Shown: positions 7,677-15,175 of the stretch, in pieces
Layout: the number at the start of each line of letters is the position of its first letter
Position numbering within the stretch: the first letter of the stretch is position 1
From: CAZFMJ01 sp964520045
GTDB taxonomy: Bacteria > Elusimicrobiota > Elusimicrobia > Elusimicrobiales > CAZFMJ01
Direction of reading: 5' to 3'
Length of the DNA: 27,697 nucleotides
NCBI GenBank assembly: GCA_964520045.1
Contig: CAZFMJ010000035.1
Span: forward strand, 1 to 27,697
Made by a program: the position numbers and the translations under genes
Notes under the pieces: generated by a model
Seen by the model: the letters and a program-made list of their open reading frames with translations, nothing else
Databases searched by the model: none
Told to the model about the DNA's origin: nothing

Positions 7677-8315
7677 ATGAATCTTATTCTTTTGGGATGC
7701 CCCGGTTCCGGAAAGGGAACGCAGGCGGTCGTTTTATGTGAAAAATTCGGCATTCGCCATTTTTCGACCGGAGATGTTTTCAGGGAAGAGATAAACAAAA
7801 AAACGCCGATCGGCCTGAAAACATCGGAATATGTCAACTCGGGCCGGCTGGTGCCGGACGGCATGGTTCTTGATATGGTAAAGCTCCGCCTTGATAAAGA
7901 AACAGGGGGGGTATTGTTGGACGGCTTTCCTAGAACGCTTGAGCAGGCTGAAAATCTGGATAAATATTTTGTGTCCGCCGGCAGAAATATTGATGCGGTT
8001 GTTTTTATAAATGTCAGCGAAGAAGAAGTGCTCCGGCGGCTTACGGGCCGGAGAAGCTGTCCGGCCTGCGGCGAGGTTTATAATTTAAGTACAAATCCGC
8101 CGCAAAAAGAAGGGGTGTGCGATAAATGCGGCGGCGCGCTCGCGGCAAGAAATGATGATAATCCCGCGACGGTGCTCAAGCGCTTAATGGTTTACAGGGA
8201 TTTGACGCAGCCGCTTGTTAATTATTACAAATCCACATATCGGTTTTACGAAGCAGACGGCGCGCTGCCGCCCGTTGAAGTTTCAAAAAATATTGTTTCT
8301 TATCTCGGGGGTTGA
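7677..8315 (+). CDS. adk: Adenylate kinase, zinc-lid type
   Basis: Adenylate kinase converts AMP and ATP into two ADP in the cytosol. The 212-residue protein has the P-loop GCPGSGKGTQ at residues 7-16, the AMP-binding region STGDVFREEI, and LLDGFPRTLEQAE. The lid domain is the long form, with a CPAC pair and, about 20 residues later, a CDKC pair, a classical zinc-binding lid. Length is normal. It follows secY by 24 bases and precedes map by six, the common secY-adk-map arrangement. Confidence 0.95.
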   Translation: MNLILLGCPGSGKGTQAVVLCEKFGIRHFSTGDVFREEINKKTPIGLKTSEYVNSGRLVPDGMVLDMVKLRLDKETGGVLLDGFPRTLEQAENLDKYFVSAGRNIDAVVFINVSEEEVLRRLTGRRSCPACGEVYNLSTNPPQKEGVCDKCGGALAARNDDNPATVLKRLMVYRDLTQPLVNYYKSTYRFYEADGALPPVEVSKNIVSYLGG

Positions 8316-8321
8316 ATTGGA

Positions 8322-9137
8322 ATGGCCGGTTCACGGACAAAAGATTGCAGCTGCGAAACGACCGACGCCCTGGCGCAAAAACACGGCGGCGGTTTGGAAA
8401 TAAAAACCGCCCGTGAATTGGAAAAAATGCGCAATGCCGGCCGCATGGTGGCGCAGATTCTGGAGATATTGCGCGCCGCCGTAAAGCCCGGGATAACCAC
8501 GCTCGAGCTTGACCGCATGGCCGCTAGGGAAGCGGAAAGGCGTTGCGCGCGCGCCGCATTCCTGAATTATTGCGATTACCCCGCGGTTATTTGCGCGTCG
8601 GTAAATGACGAAGTGGTGCATGGAATACCGGATAAAAGAAGTTTATCGGAAGGAGATATCGTAAGTATTGACATGGGTATTCTGCATGACGGTTATTACA
8701 GCGACGCCGCGATAACAGTTCCCGTGGGCAGAGTGGATGTTAAAGCCGAAAAGCTTATGGAAGTGACAAAGGAAGCTTTAAATAAAGCGATAAACACAAT
8801 GCGCCCGGGAGTTGCGGTGGGGGATATTTCATCCGCTATAGAGAAGCACGTTCTTTCGCACGGGATGTCCGTGGTCAGAAAATTCGTGGGGCACGGAATA
8901 GGCCGCAGGCTGCATGAAGAGCCGGCCGTTCCTAATTACGGGAACTCCGGAACGGGATTGAAATTGGTGCCGGGAATTGTTCTGGCTATTGAGCCTATGG
9001 TTTGTCTTGGAGACAGCGATGTGCGGATAAAGAATAATAAATGGACCGCCGTCACCTGCGACGGTTCCTGGTCGGCGCATTTTGAGCATACGGTAGCGGT
9101 TACAGAAAACGGCAGTGAAATATTGACGATGGGGTGA
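8322..9137 (+). CDS. map: Type I methionine aminopeptidase
   Basis: This metalloprotease removes the N-terminal Met of new proteins. The family core starts at about residue 25 (LEIKTARELEKMRNAGRMVAQIL). The metal ligands are visible in order: Asp in SIDMG, Asp in YYSDAA, His in GHGIGRRLHEEP, Glu in AIEPM and Glu in FEHTVAV. The first 24 residues are polar, include two Cys (CSC) and have no match in the compact enzyme. A TTG at 8394 would give the usual length, so the real start is uncertain. I kept the ATG at 8322, which has a G-rich site upstream. Confidence 0.93.
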   Translation: MAGSRTKDCSCETTDALAQKHGGGLEIKTARELEKMRNAGRMVAQILEILRAAVKPGITTLELDRMAAREAERRCARAAFLNYCDYPAVICASVNDEVVHGIPDKRSLSEGDIVSIDMGILHDGYYSDAAITVPVGRVDVKAEKLMEVTKEALNKAINTMRPGVAVGDISSAIEKHVLSHGMSVVRKFVGHGIGRRLHEEPAVPNYGNSGTGLKLVPGIVLAIEPMVCLGDSDVRIKNNKWTAVTCDGSWSAHFEHTVAVTENGSEILTMG

Positions 9138-9184
9138 ATTTAAAAATTAAAGCGGGAGGAAAATATCCGGCTGCCGGTGAATAT

Positions 9185-9406
9185 ATGGGTAATGCAAACG
9201 ACAAGATCGAAATAGAGGGAATTATAAGAGAATCATTGCCTAACGCAATGTTTCATGTGGAAATCCCTGGGGGCAAATCCATTCTGGCCCACATCTCGGG
9301 AAAAATGCGGATACACCACATAAAAATTCTTCCCGGGGATAAGGTAAAGCTTGAATTGTCTCCGTATGATTTAACCAAAGGAAGAATTGTATATAGGGAA
9401 CGTTAA
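9185..9406 (+). CDS. infA: Translation initiation factor IF-1
   Basis: IF-1 occupies the A site during initiation. The OB-fold sequence DKIEIEGIIRESLPNAMFHVEI, GKSILAHISGKMRIHHIKILPGDKVKLELSPYDLTKGRI matches the family almost end to end. The frame is open back to a GTG at 9134 that overlaps the map stop, giving 90 residues, but IF-1 proteins are about 72 residues. The ATG at 9185 gives 73 and starts just before the conserved core, so I chose it. A strong AGCGGGAGGA at 9151-9160 lies too far upstream for this ATG. A weak GGTGA is nearer. Confidence 0.92.
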   Translation: MGNANDKIEIEGIIRESLPNAMFHVEIPGGKSILAHISGKMRIHHIKILPGDKVKLELSPYDLTKGRIVYRER

Positions 9407-9422
9407 CCCTTAAGGGATAGAA

Positions 9423-9536
9423 ATGAAAGTAAGAGCTAGTGTAAAAAAAATCTGCCAGAAATGCAAAATTATCCGCCGGCAGGGAGTTGTGCGGGTTCTT
9501 TGCTCAAACAAAAGACACAAGCAGCGGCAGGGATGA
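9423..9536 (+). CDS. rpmJ: 50S ribosomal protein L36, zinc-binding
   Basis: L36 is the smallest 50S protein and stabilises 23S rRNA near the factor-binding region. This 37-residue ORF reads MKVRASVKKICQKCKIIRRQ and continues GVVRVLCSNKRHKQRQG, the complete family sequence. C11, C14, C27 and H32 form the zinc site of the C+ form. It lies 16 bases after infA, in the usual infA-rpmJ-rpsM order. The gap to rpsM is unusually long (145 bases) and holds a repeat element. Confidence 0.95.
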   Translation: MKVRASVKKICQKCKIIRRQGVVRVLCSNKRHKQRQG

Positions 9537-9562
9537 AAGCAGCAAAAGAAGCAGGAGAAGCA

Positions 9563-9664
9563 ACTGCTCAAGTAGCCGGAAGTTAGAATTCAGGAGTCAG
9601 CAGGCTGTTAGAGGCCTATTCCCCTTCTGAATTCTGATTTCTGAATCCTGTCTACCTGAGTAGT
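9563..9664 (+). repeat. Family B inverted-repeat element, copy 1 (between rpmJ and rpsM)
   Basis: The ends are inverted: ACTGCTCAAGTAG at 9563-9575 and CTACCTGAGTAGT at 9652-9664, whose reverse complement is ACTACTCAGGTAG. Inside, the arm around TTAGAATTCAGGAG pairs imperfectly with TCTGAATTCTGATTTC, so the whole element can fold as one long hairpin. A shorter second copy lies at 24893-24951, sharing GCCGGAAGTYAGAATTC on the left and CCTGTCTRCYTGAGYAG on the right. It sits inside the alpha-type ribosomal operon, just upstream of the rpsM ribosome-binding site (TAGGAG). Confidence 0.7.
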
Positions 9665-9681
9665 AATAATAGGAGTTTATT

Positions 9682-10095
9682 ATGGCACGCATAGCCGGGG
9701 TGGATTTGCCTAAAGAAAAAAGAATTGATGTCGCATTGGAGTATATTTATGGAATAGGACGGCCTTTGTCCCAGAAAATTCTAAAGAGGCTCAAGGACCA
9801 GGTAGATCCGTCTACTAGAGTAAAAAATTTAACCGAACAGCAAATAGGGCTTATCGGATCCATCGTTACCAAAGAATTTAAAGTCGAAGGCGAATTGCGC
9901 AGGGAAATTCAGCAGAGCATACAAAATTACGTTGAAATAGGAAGTTACCGCGGATTGCGCCACAGAAGAAATCTTCCGGCGCGCGGTCAGCGCACTAAAA
10001 CAAACGCGCGCACAAGACGGGGCAGACGAAAGACCGTCGGAGCATCAAGGCCCGGAGGAACAGGAGCGGGGCAGTCTTCTGATAAAGCGAAATAG
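9682..10095 (+). CDS. rpsM: 30S ribosomal protein S13
   Basis: S13 contacts P-site tRNA and forms the bridge from the 30S head to L5. The 137-residue protein starts MARIAGVDLPKEKRIDVALEYIYGIG, the usual opening with a helix-two-turn-helix fold. It has SYRGLRHRRNLPARGQRTKTNARTRRG, which is near-invariant in the family. After KTVG there is a Gly-rich tail (ASRPGGTGAGQSSDKAK) of about 15 residues beyond the usual end. A TAGGAG site precedes the ATG after the family B repeat. Confidence 0.95.
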   Translation: MARIAGVDLPKEKRIDVALEYIYGIGRPLSQKILKRLKDQVDPSTRVKNLTEQQIGLIGSIVTKEFKVEGELRREIQQSIQNYVEIGSYRGLRHRRNLPARGQRTKTNARTRRGRRKTVGASRPGGTGAGQSSDKAK

Positions 10096-10103
10096 GACTA
10101 AAT

Positions 10104-10562
10104 ATGACAGAAAACAAACATAATCCAAAACAAGCTTCCCATGCGGACGCAGAAAAAGCAGGCATCGAAACAAACGCGCCCAAAAAAGCGCATGCCCCTA
10201 AAAAATCGGGGAAATCAGTTTCTTTTGCGCGGGTGTATATAGCCTGTTCTTTTAACAACACTATAATCACGGCGACGGACGACAAGGGAGATACTCTGGC
10301 GTGGTCGTCATCCGGGTCAAATGGATTCAGAGGCACAAAAAAGGGAACGCCGTTCGCCGCGCAGATTACGGCGAATAAAGTCGCTCATAAAGCGGTAGAA
10401 TTGGGTGTGCGGCAGGTGAGCATATTTGTAAGCGGGCCGGGGCCGGGAAGAGAAACTGCGATAAGGGCCATTCAGGCGGCTGGGCTGCATGTGATTTCCC
10501 TGAAGGACGTTACGCCCATACCGCATAACGGCTGCAGGCCGCCGAAGCCAAGGAGAGTTTAA
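10104..10562 (+). CDS. rpsK: 30S ribosomal protein S11
   Basis: S11 forms part of the platform of the 30S subunit near the E site. The conserved core begins at about residue 42 (VYIACSFNNTIITATDDKGDTLAWSSSGSNGFRGTKKGTPFAAQ) and ends GLHVISLKDVTPIPHNGCRPPKPRRV, the standard C-terminus. The first 40 residues are a Lys/Ala-rich, polar extension. At 152 residues it is about 20-25 longer than typical. It follows rpsM by eight bases and precedes rpsD by one. Confidence 0.95.
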   Translation: MTENKHNPKQASHADAEKAGIETNAPKKAHAPKKSGKSVSFARVYIACSFNNTIITATDDKGDTLAWSSSGSNGFRGTKKGTPFAAQITANKVAHKAVELGVRQVSIFVSGPGPGRETAIRAIQAAGLHVISLKDVTPIPHNGCRPPKPRRV

Positions 10563-10563
10563 G

Positions 10564-11193
10564 ATGTCACGATATTTAGGATCAAGCTGCAAATGCTGTA
10601 AAAAATCCGAGACCAAGATGTTCCTCAAAGGAATAAAATGTCATACGCGCTGCTTGCTTGATAAACGGAGCGCTCCTGCGGGCAGGCGGACGACGGTAAG
10701 GCGCGCAAAAGTATCGGAATACGGGCTGCGTTTAAAAGAAAAGCAGCTGGCCAGGAAAATGTCCGGCTTAAACGAAATACCATTTAAGAATCTTTTTGCC
10801 AAAGCCACAAAAACCAGAGGTAAAACAGGCGAAACGCTTCTTCGGTTTTTAGAAACCAGGCTTGATAATATCGTCAGGCGGCTGGGATTTGCTGTTTCGC
10901 TGAAAGCCGCGCGGCAGTTGGTTTCCCACGGGCATTTCAGCGTAAACGGCAAGGGCGTGAATATTCCGTCATATCAGGTTAAACCGGGAGATAAGGTCTC
11001 CCTTAATCCAAAAATATCCCAGATCCTGCTTGTCAGGCAGGGTTTGGAGGAAATGGAAAAGCGCGGCTTGAGGCCGAGTTTTCTTGAATATGACGCGCAG
11101 ACTTTAACGGGAAAACTGCTCAGGTGGCCGGACCGGGCTGAAATGTCCTACCCGGTCAAAGATCAGCTTTTGGTTGAATATTATTCAAAATAA
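10564..11193 (+). CDS. rpsD: 30S ribosomal protein S4, zinc-binding form
   Basis: S4 is a primary 16S-binding assembly protein and, in many bacteria, the repressor of the alpha operon. The 209-residue protein has the N-terminal zinc site built from C9, C12, C26 and C30, similar to the Thermus form. It continues with YGLRLKEKQLARKM, the S4 domain FLETRLDNIVRRLGFAVSLKAARQLVSHGHFSVNGKGVNIPSYQVKPGD and the ending DRAEMSYPVKDQLLVEYYSK. The position between rpsK and rpoA is standard, so regulation of this segment by S4 is plausible but not shown here. Confidence 0.95.
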   Translation: MSRYLGSSCKCCKKSETKMFLKGIKCHTRCLLDKRSAPAGRRTTVRRAKVSEYGLRLKEKQLARKMSGLNEIPFKNLFAKATKTRGKTGETLLRFLETRLDNIVRRLGFAVSLKAARQLVSHGHFSVNGKGVNIPSYQVKPGDKVSLNPKISQILLVRQGLEEMEKRGLRPSFLEYDAQTLTGKLLRWPDRAEMSYPVKDQLLVEYYSK

Positions 11194-11207
11194 CGGAGGT
11201 TTTATTA

Positions 11208-12197
11208 ATGACAAAAGATATTGTTCTTCCCAAGAAACTCGTAATAGACGAGAAGACAACAACCGACTCTTATGCCAAATTTATAGCCGAACCGTATGAG
11301 CGCGGTTATGGGCAGACCGTGGGCAATGCTTTAAGGCGCATATTGCTTTCAAGTCTTGAGGGAGCGGCTGTCAGCGCTGTCCGCATAGAAGGGGCCAGGC
11401 ATGAATACAGCACGGTTACCGGCCTGAGGGAAGATGTGATTAATATCCTTCTTAACCTTAAAAAACTGCGCGTTAAGATGTTTACCGACGGACCCGAAAC
11501 GGTATATCTTTCGTCAAAAAAGGGCGGACCCATTACCGCCGCGGCGATACGGGAAACTGACAGCGTCAAGATTATTAATAAGGATTTGGTTATTGCCAAT
11601 GCGGAAGCCGGCGGCAAGATGGAAGCGGAGATTGAGATAATCAAGGGACGCGGATATGTGCCGGCGGAAGAGGCAAGGGGAAAAATGCATTGGCCGGCGG
11701 GATTTATTCCGGTTGACGCGATGTTCTCCCCCATACAAAAAGTTCATTATGAGGTTGAAAATGCGCGCGTAGGACAGCGCACGGATTATGACAGGCTGAT
11801 ATTGGAAATATGGACGGACGGAACAATCGCGCCCATGGAAGCGCTTCATAAGAGCACAATGCTGCTTAAAAAATCCGTTGATATTTTTCTTCCGGCCGAG
11901 GAATTACGCGGAAAAGAGGCGGGGGGCGAATCGGGTGCCCGGGGACAAACGGATTCGGCCGCCTTATCCGGAGAAGAACAGAAAATAAACGACATCCTGG
12001 GACAGCCCGTAGACATGATAGAGCTTTCGTCGAGAGCTTCAAATTGTTTAAAGATCGGGGGAATACGCACAGTAGGAGAGCTTATTAAGAAACAGGAAGA
12101 GGAATTGCTGGGTGTTAAAAATTTCGGCAAAAAATCTTTGGATGAAATAAAAGAAAGACTTAAAGATATCGGTCTTTCACTGGGTATGAAAGTATGA
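11208..12197 (+). CDS. rpoA: DNA-directed RNA polymerase subunit alpha
   Basis: The alpha dimer nucleates RNA polymerase assembly, and its C-terminal domain binds UP elements and activators. The 329-residue protein has the dimerisation core EPYERGYGQTVGNALRRILLSSLEGAAVSAVRI and the later RVGQRTDYDRLILEIWTDGTI. A linker around residues 235-260 (GKEAGGESGARGQTDSAAL) is low-complexity. The C-terminal domain has IELSSRASNCLKIGGIRTVGELI and LGVKNFGKKSLDEIKERL, which matches the helix-hairpin-helix alphaCTD. It overlaps rplQ by four bases (ATGA). Confidence 0.96.
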   Translation: MTKDIVLPKKLVIDEKTTTDSYAKFIAEPYERGYGQTVGNALRRILLSSLEGAAVSAVRIEGARHEYSTVTGLREDVINILLNLKKLRVKMFTDGPETVYLSSKKGGPITAAAIRETDSVKIINKDLVIANAEAGGKMEAEIEIIKGRGYVPAEEARGKMHWPAGFIPVDAMFSPIQKVHYEVENARVGQRTDYDRLILEIWTDGTIAPMEALHKSTMLLKKSVDIFLPAEELRGKEAGGESGARGQTDSAALSGEEQKINDILGQPVDMIELSSRASNCLKIGGIRTVGELIKKQEEELLGVKNFGKKSLDEIKERLKDIGLSLGMKV

Positions 12198-12538
12198 TTA
12201 AGAATTTAGGCTACAGAAAATTATCCAAAACCGGCGCTCACCGCAGAAGCATGCTGGCTAATATGGCGTCCAGCCTGCTTTTGAATGAACAAATAAGCAC
12301 TACGATTCCCAAATCAAAAGAATTGCGCAGGGTAGTGGACAGGGTAATTGTCAGAGCGAAAAAAGGCGATCACAGGCATGTCCGAAGCGTGATACGGGAC
12401 AAACGTGCATATGATAAAGTATTTAATGTCATCGCGCCGAGATATCAGGGGCGCGCAAGCGGATTTACCAGAATTCTCCGCGCGGGGATGCGCAAGGGAG
12501 ATTGGACGGAGATAGCTGTTATTAAGCTGGTTCAGTAG
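12194..12538 (+). CDS. rplQ: 50S ribosomal protein L17
   Basis: L17 lies near the tunnel exit of the 50S subunit. The 114-residue protein opens with LGYRKLSKTGAHRRSMLANMASSLLLNEQISTTIPKSKELRRVVDRVI, the family consensus, and ends GRASGFTRILRAGMRKGDWTEIAVIKLVQ. Length is normal. It is the last gene of the ribosomal superoperon. No terminator follows, and mreB starts 12 bases after the stop. Confidence 0.95.
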   Translation: MIKNLGYRKLSKTGAHRRSMLANMASSLLLNEQISTTIPKSKELRRVVDRVIVRAKKGDHRHVRSVIRDKRAYDKVFNVIAPRYQGRASGFTRILRAGMRKGDWTEIAVIKLVQ

Positions 12539-12550
12539 TTCAATAATAAA

Positions 12551-13600
12551 ATGTTAGATTATTTTTTCAGCCTTTTTTCCAATGATATCGGCATAGATCT
12601 GGGCACTGCCAATACGCTGGTTTATGTCAAGAACCGCGGCATAGTCTTAAGAGAGCCGTCCGTGGTTGCTATAGACCGCGAAACGCACAAGGTTCTCGCC
12701 GTTGGAAGCGAGGCGAAACAAATGCTCGGCAGGACTCCCGCAAGCATAATACCCGTAAGGCCGCTCAAAAACGGCGTGATCGCCGATTTTGAGGTTACCC
12801 AGGAAATGATCAAATACTTTATAAGAAAGGTTCATAACCGGAGGAGTCTTCTTCATCCCAGGATAGTGATAGGCATACCTTCCGGCATAACGGAAGTTGA
12901 GCGCCGTGCGGTGCAGGAATCCGCGGAGCAAGCCGGCGCGCGCGAAGTTTATTTGATAGAGGAGCCTATGGCGGCCGCTATAGGGGCGGACCTTCCTATT
13001 GCCGAGCCGCATGCCAGCATGATCGCCGATATAGGCGGCGGAACTACCGAGGTGGCGGTTATTTCCCTGGGCGGGATGGTGGTCGCCAAATCAATAGATG
13101 TCGCGGGCGATGAAATGGATGAATGCATTATCCAGTATTTTAGGCGCAAATATAATCTGATAATCGGAGAAACTACCGCGGAAGAGGTTAAAATTCAGAT
13201 AGGCTCTGTTTTCCCGCTTAAAGAAGAAAAAACACTTGAAGTTAAGGGCAGAGATCAGGCCAAGGGGCTGCCGAAAACCGTGCTTATAACTTCAGAAGAA
13301 ATACGGCAGGCCTTGATGGAGCCCGTGCAGCTCATTGTGGAAACAATCAAGAACGTGCTTGAAGAAACACCCCCGGAATTAGCCGCCGATTTGATAGACC
13401 GGGGGCTTGTGCTTGCCGGCGGAGGATCATTGCTTAGGGGATTTCCGGATTTAATACGGCAGGAGACGGAGCTTCCCGTTCACAGGGCGGCCGACCCTTT
13501 AAGCTGCGTGGCCCTTGGTACCGGTAAATTTTTAGAGGAACTGGATAATGTGCTTCAGCGGAAACCCGATTTCGTCACCACATACAGATTCCGCACATAA
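12551..13600 (+). CDS. mreB: Rod shape-determining protein MreB
   Basis: MreB is the bacterial actin that organises lateral cell-wall synthesis under the membrane. The 349-residue protein has the phosphate-1 loop GIDLGTANTLVYV (residues 14-26), PSVVAID, IGIPSGITEVERRAV, EEPMAAAIGADLPI, ADIGGGTTEVAVISLGG and GLVLAGGGSLLRGFP. The hydrophobic start (MLDYFFSLFS) is a plausible membrane-binding segment. Its start is only 12 bases after rplQ with a weak ribosome-binding site. The stop codon lies in the loop of a short hairpin, and a 198-base gap separates it from mreC. Confidence 0.96.
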   Translation: MLDYFFSLFSNDIGIDLGTANTLVYVKNRGIVLREPSVVAIDRETHKVLAVGSEAKQMLGRTPASIIPVRPLKNGVIADFEVTQEMIKYFIRKVHNRRSLLHPRIVIGIPSGITEVERRAVQESAEQAGAREVYLIEEPMAAAIGADLPIAEPHASMIADIGGGTTEVAVISLGGMVVAKSIDVAGDEMDECIIQYFRRKYNLIIGETTAEEVKIQIGSVFPLKEEKTLEVKGRDQAKGLPKTVLITSEEIRQALMEPVQLIVETIKNVLEETPPELAADLIDRGLVLAGGGSLLRGFPDLIRQETELPVHRAADPLSCVALGTGKFLEELDNVLQRKPDFVTTYRFRT

Positions 13601-13606
13601 GTGCGG
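13591..13606 (+). promoter_or_regulatory. Hairpin spanning the mreB stop codon
   Basis: CCGCAC at 13591-13596 and GTGCGG at 13601-13606 pair perfectly, with the loop ATAA carrying the TAA stop of mreB. The flanking ATT/TAAT bases extend the stem with one bulge. A T-rich run (TTTTTTATTTT) lies about 17 bases downstream. This is too far for a textbook intrinsic terminator, but it could act as an attenuator or mRNA 3'-end stabiliser. The pairing is visible; any function is inferred. Confidence 0.4.
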
Positions 13607-13798
13607 TAATCCCTGGAGAGAATTTTTTATTTTGTGCTTATATCGTGTTAATATGGGCGCTTTAGTCTGCTTAGTTCCGCGGACTTGGCCGATAATACGT
13701 TCTCCCCGGGTGTTGATGTCGGCTTATATGATTAGGCCGTAAGTTTATGCCTTTTCAGGCATAGCTTTTGCGGGTTTCCGGTTATATTCCGGAGGCTT
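13601..13798 (+). other. 198-base gap between mreB and mreC
   Basis: This gap is much longer than the others in the cluster and has no convincing ORF. It contains a T-rich segment at 13623-13633, a TTAATAT at 13648-13654 that could be a -10 element without a good -35, and a small hairpin TATGCC-TTTTCA-GGCATA at about 13745-13762. A good ribosome-binding site (CCGGAGG) sits before mreC. A separate promoter for mreC is possible but weakly supported. Confidence 0.35.
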
Positions 13799-14674
13799 AT
13801 GAATAAGGAAAAGCGCCTGGCGAATTTCGCCCTCACTGTATTTGCCGGTCTCTCCATAATATTTCTTATCCTTCCCGTTTCATCTCTAGTTCATTCTATC
13901 CGCGTATTTTTAACTTACGGGCTTTATCCTACGCTTAATTACGGCGAAGCCCTGGAGTATTATGTGCGCGGCGTGCCAAAAAACTTTGTCCGGCTTTTAC
14001 GGACCGACCAAGAAAACCTCATGCTTAAAAGCCAGATTAAAGAAGTGCAGATAATCAAAGCAAAAACCGAGGCCGTAATGGAGGAAAACAGAAGACTGCG
14101 CAGCATTATAAATACGCGGCAGGATTTTGAGTGGAAAGGCGTTTGGGCGCGGATTATTGAAAGAGCCCCTTCACATTGGCATAATTCCTTTTTAATCGAT
14201 CTGGGCGCGGCGGATAATATCAAGATTAATTCAGCCGTGCTTGGAATACATAACGGAAAAACGGGCCTGGTGGGGCGAGTTTCCGATGTTACGGCGCATG
14301 TTTCCAAGGTTCTTCTTATTACAGACGGCGTGTCTTCTACTATTTGTTATGTAAGGGGCAGGGAGGAGTGGGAGGGCCTTGCCGAGGGACAAGGCAGGGA
14401 AACATTGAAGCTTAACTATATGCCGTCGGAGGCGGATATTAAAATAGGAATGGAACTTTTTACATCACCGTCAAGTAAAATTTTGCCGGCCGGAATTTTA
14501 ATCGGAACAGTGTCCAAAGTTTATCAAAAGGAATCTTTTGTGACATTTTTGTCGGCGGAAATAACGCTTGCCGCCCCGCCTGACGCGCTCCGCGAGGTAT
14601 TTGTTTTAACGGCTCCCCTGTCTGATATAGATCCTAAAGCGCCTTTATCATTTCAGGAACAGGAAAAAACATGA
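13799..14674 (+). CDS. mreC: Rod shape-determining protein MreC
   Basis: MreC is a bitopic membrane protein that links MreB to PBP2 and RodA. The 291-residue product has a short basic start, one hydrophobic segment (about residues 10-32, LTVFAGLSIIFLILPVSSLVH), a coiled-coil stretch (about 70-105, DQENLMLKSQIKEVQIIKAK and on), and the MreC beta domains with WHNSFLIDLGAADNIKINSAVLG, GLVGRVSDVTAHVSKVLLITD and the final LPAGILIGTVSKVY. An SD GGAGG precedes the ATG. It overlaps mreD by four bases. Confidence 0.93.
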   Translation: MNKEKRLANFALTVFAGLSIIFLILPVSSLVHSIRVFLTYGLYPTLNYGEALEYYVRGVPKNFVRLLRTDQENLMLKSQIKEVQIIKAKTEAVMEENRRLRSIINTRQDFEWKGVWARIIERAPSHWHNSFLIDLGAADNIKINSAVLGIHNGKTGLVGRVSDVTAHVSKVLLITDGVSSTICYVRGREEWEGLAEGQGRETLKLNYMPSEADIKIGMELFTSPSSKILPAGILIGTVSKVYQKESFVTFLSAEITLAAPPDALREVFVLTAPLSDIDPKAPLSFQEQEKT

Positions 14675-15162
14675 CGCTGATCAGATGGGTGTTGGTTTAT
14701 TGCGCCGCGGTGCTGCTGCATTGGTGGTGGACGGCGCATTTGACCGTTCTGGGGGTTTCTCCTAATATCCTGCTGGTAATTTCTATGTGCGCGGCCGCTT
14801 TATGCGGCCCTTTTGCCGCGCATGCGTTTGCCTTTTTTAGCGGAATGTATCTGGATTTGATGGGGACCGAGCTTTTTGGGGGGTATGCTTTTGTTTTCAC
14901 GGTGCTGGCGTATGCTGTAAATTGGTTCAGAAGGCATATGGATGTGGTAAGTCCTTTTTCTCAGGCGATCATGGTTTGGGTTATGTCGATCGGGGGCATT
15001 CTGATTTATCAATTTGTATCGGTTCTTTTTATTCATCATCCGGCCAGGATGGGAATAGGTTTTATATTTATTGAACCGGCGTTTAATGCGGCGCTTGCGC
15101 CCGTAATCTTTGTCATCCTAAAAACTTTAAGAAAAGGGCATCCCCAGCAGCCGCACAGTTAG
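14671..15162 (+). CDS. mreD: Rod shape-determining protein MreD
   Basis: MreD is a small multi-pass inner-membrane protein of the elongasome. The 163-residue sequence consists of five or six hydrophobic segments with very few charges, starting MTLIRWVLVYCAAVLLHWWW. It also has SPNILLVISMCAAALCGP, a glycine-containing FSGMYLDLMGTELFGGYAF that fits the MreD pattern (GxxxGLxxDxxxxxxxG), and a short basic C-terminus (KTLRKGHPQQPHS). The gene order between mreC and mrdA and the ATGA overlap support the call. Sequence alone would be weak. Confidence 0.88.
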   Translation: MTLIRWVLVYCAAVLLHWWWTAHLTVLGVSPNILLVISMCAAALCGPFAAHAFAFFSGMYLDLMGTELFGGYAFVFTVLAYAVNWFRRHMDVVSPFSQAIMVWVMSIGGILIYQFVSVLFIHHPARMGIGFIFIEPAFNAALAPVIFVILKTLRKGHPQQPHS

Positions 15163-15175
15163 CCGCTGATTTTTT

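Noticed and set aside
9134..9184. GTG at 9134 as the infA start, overlapping the map stop.
   Set aside because: It adds 17 residues not found in IF-1, which is about 72 residues and begins at the conserved core; the ATG at 9185 fits.
13548..13742. Small ORF spanning the end of mreB and the gap before mreC.
   Set aside because: It starts inside mreB in another frame, has no recognisable features and contains the stop-codon hairpin.
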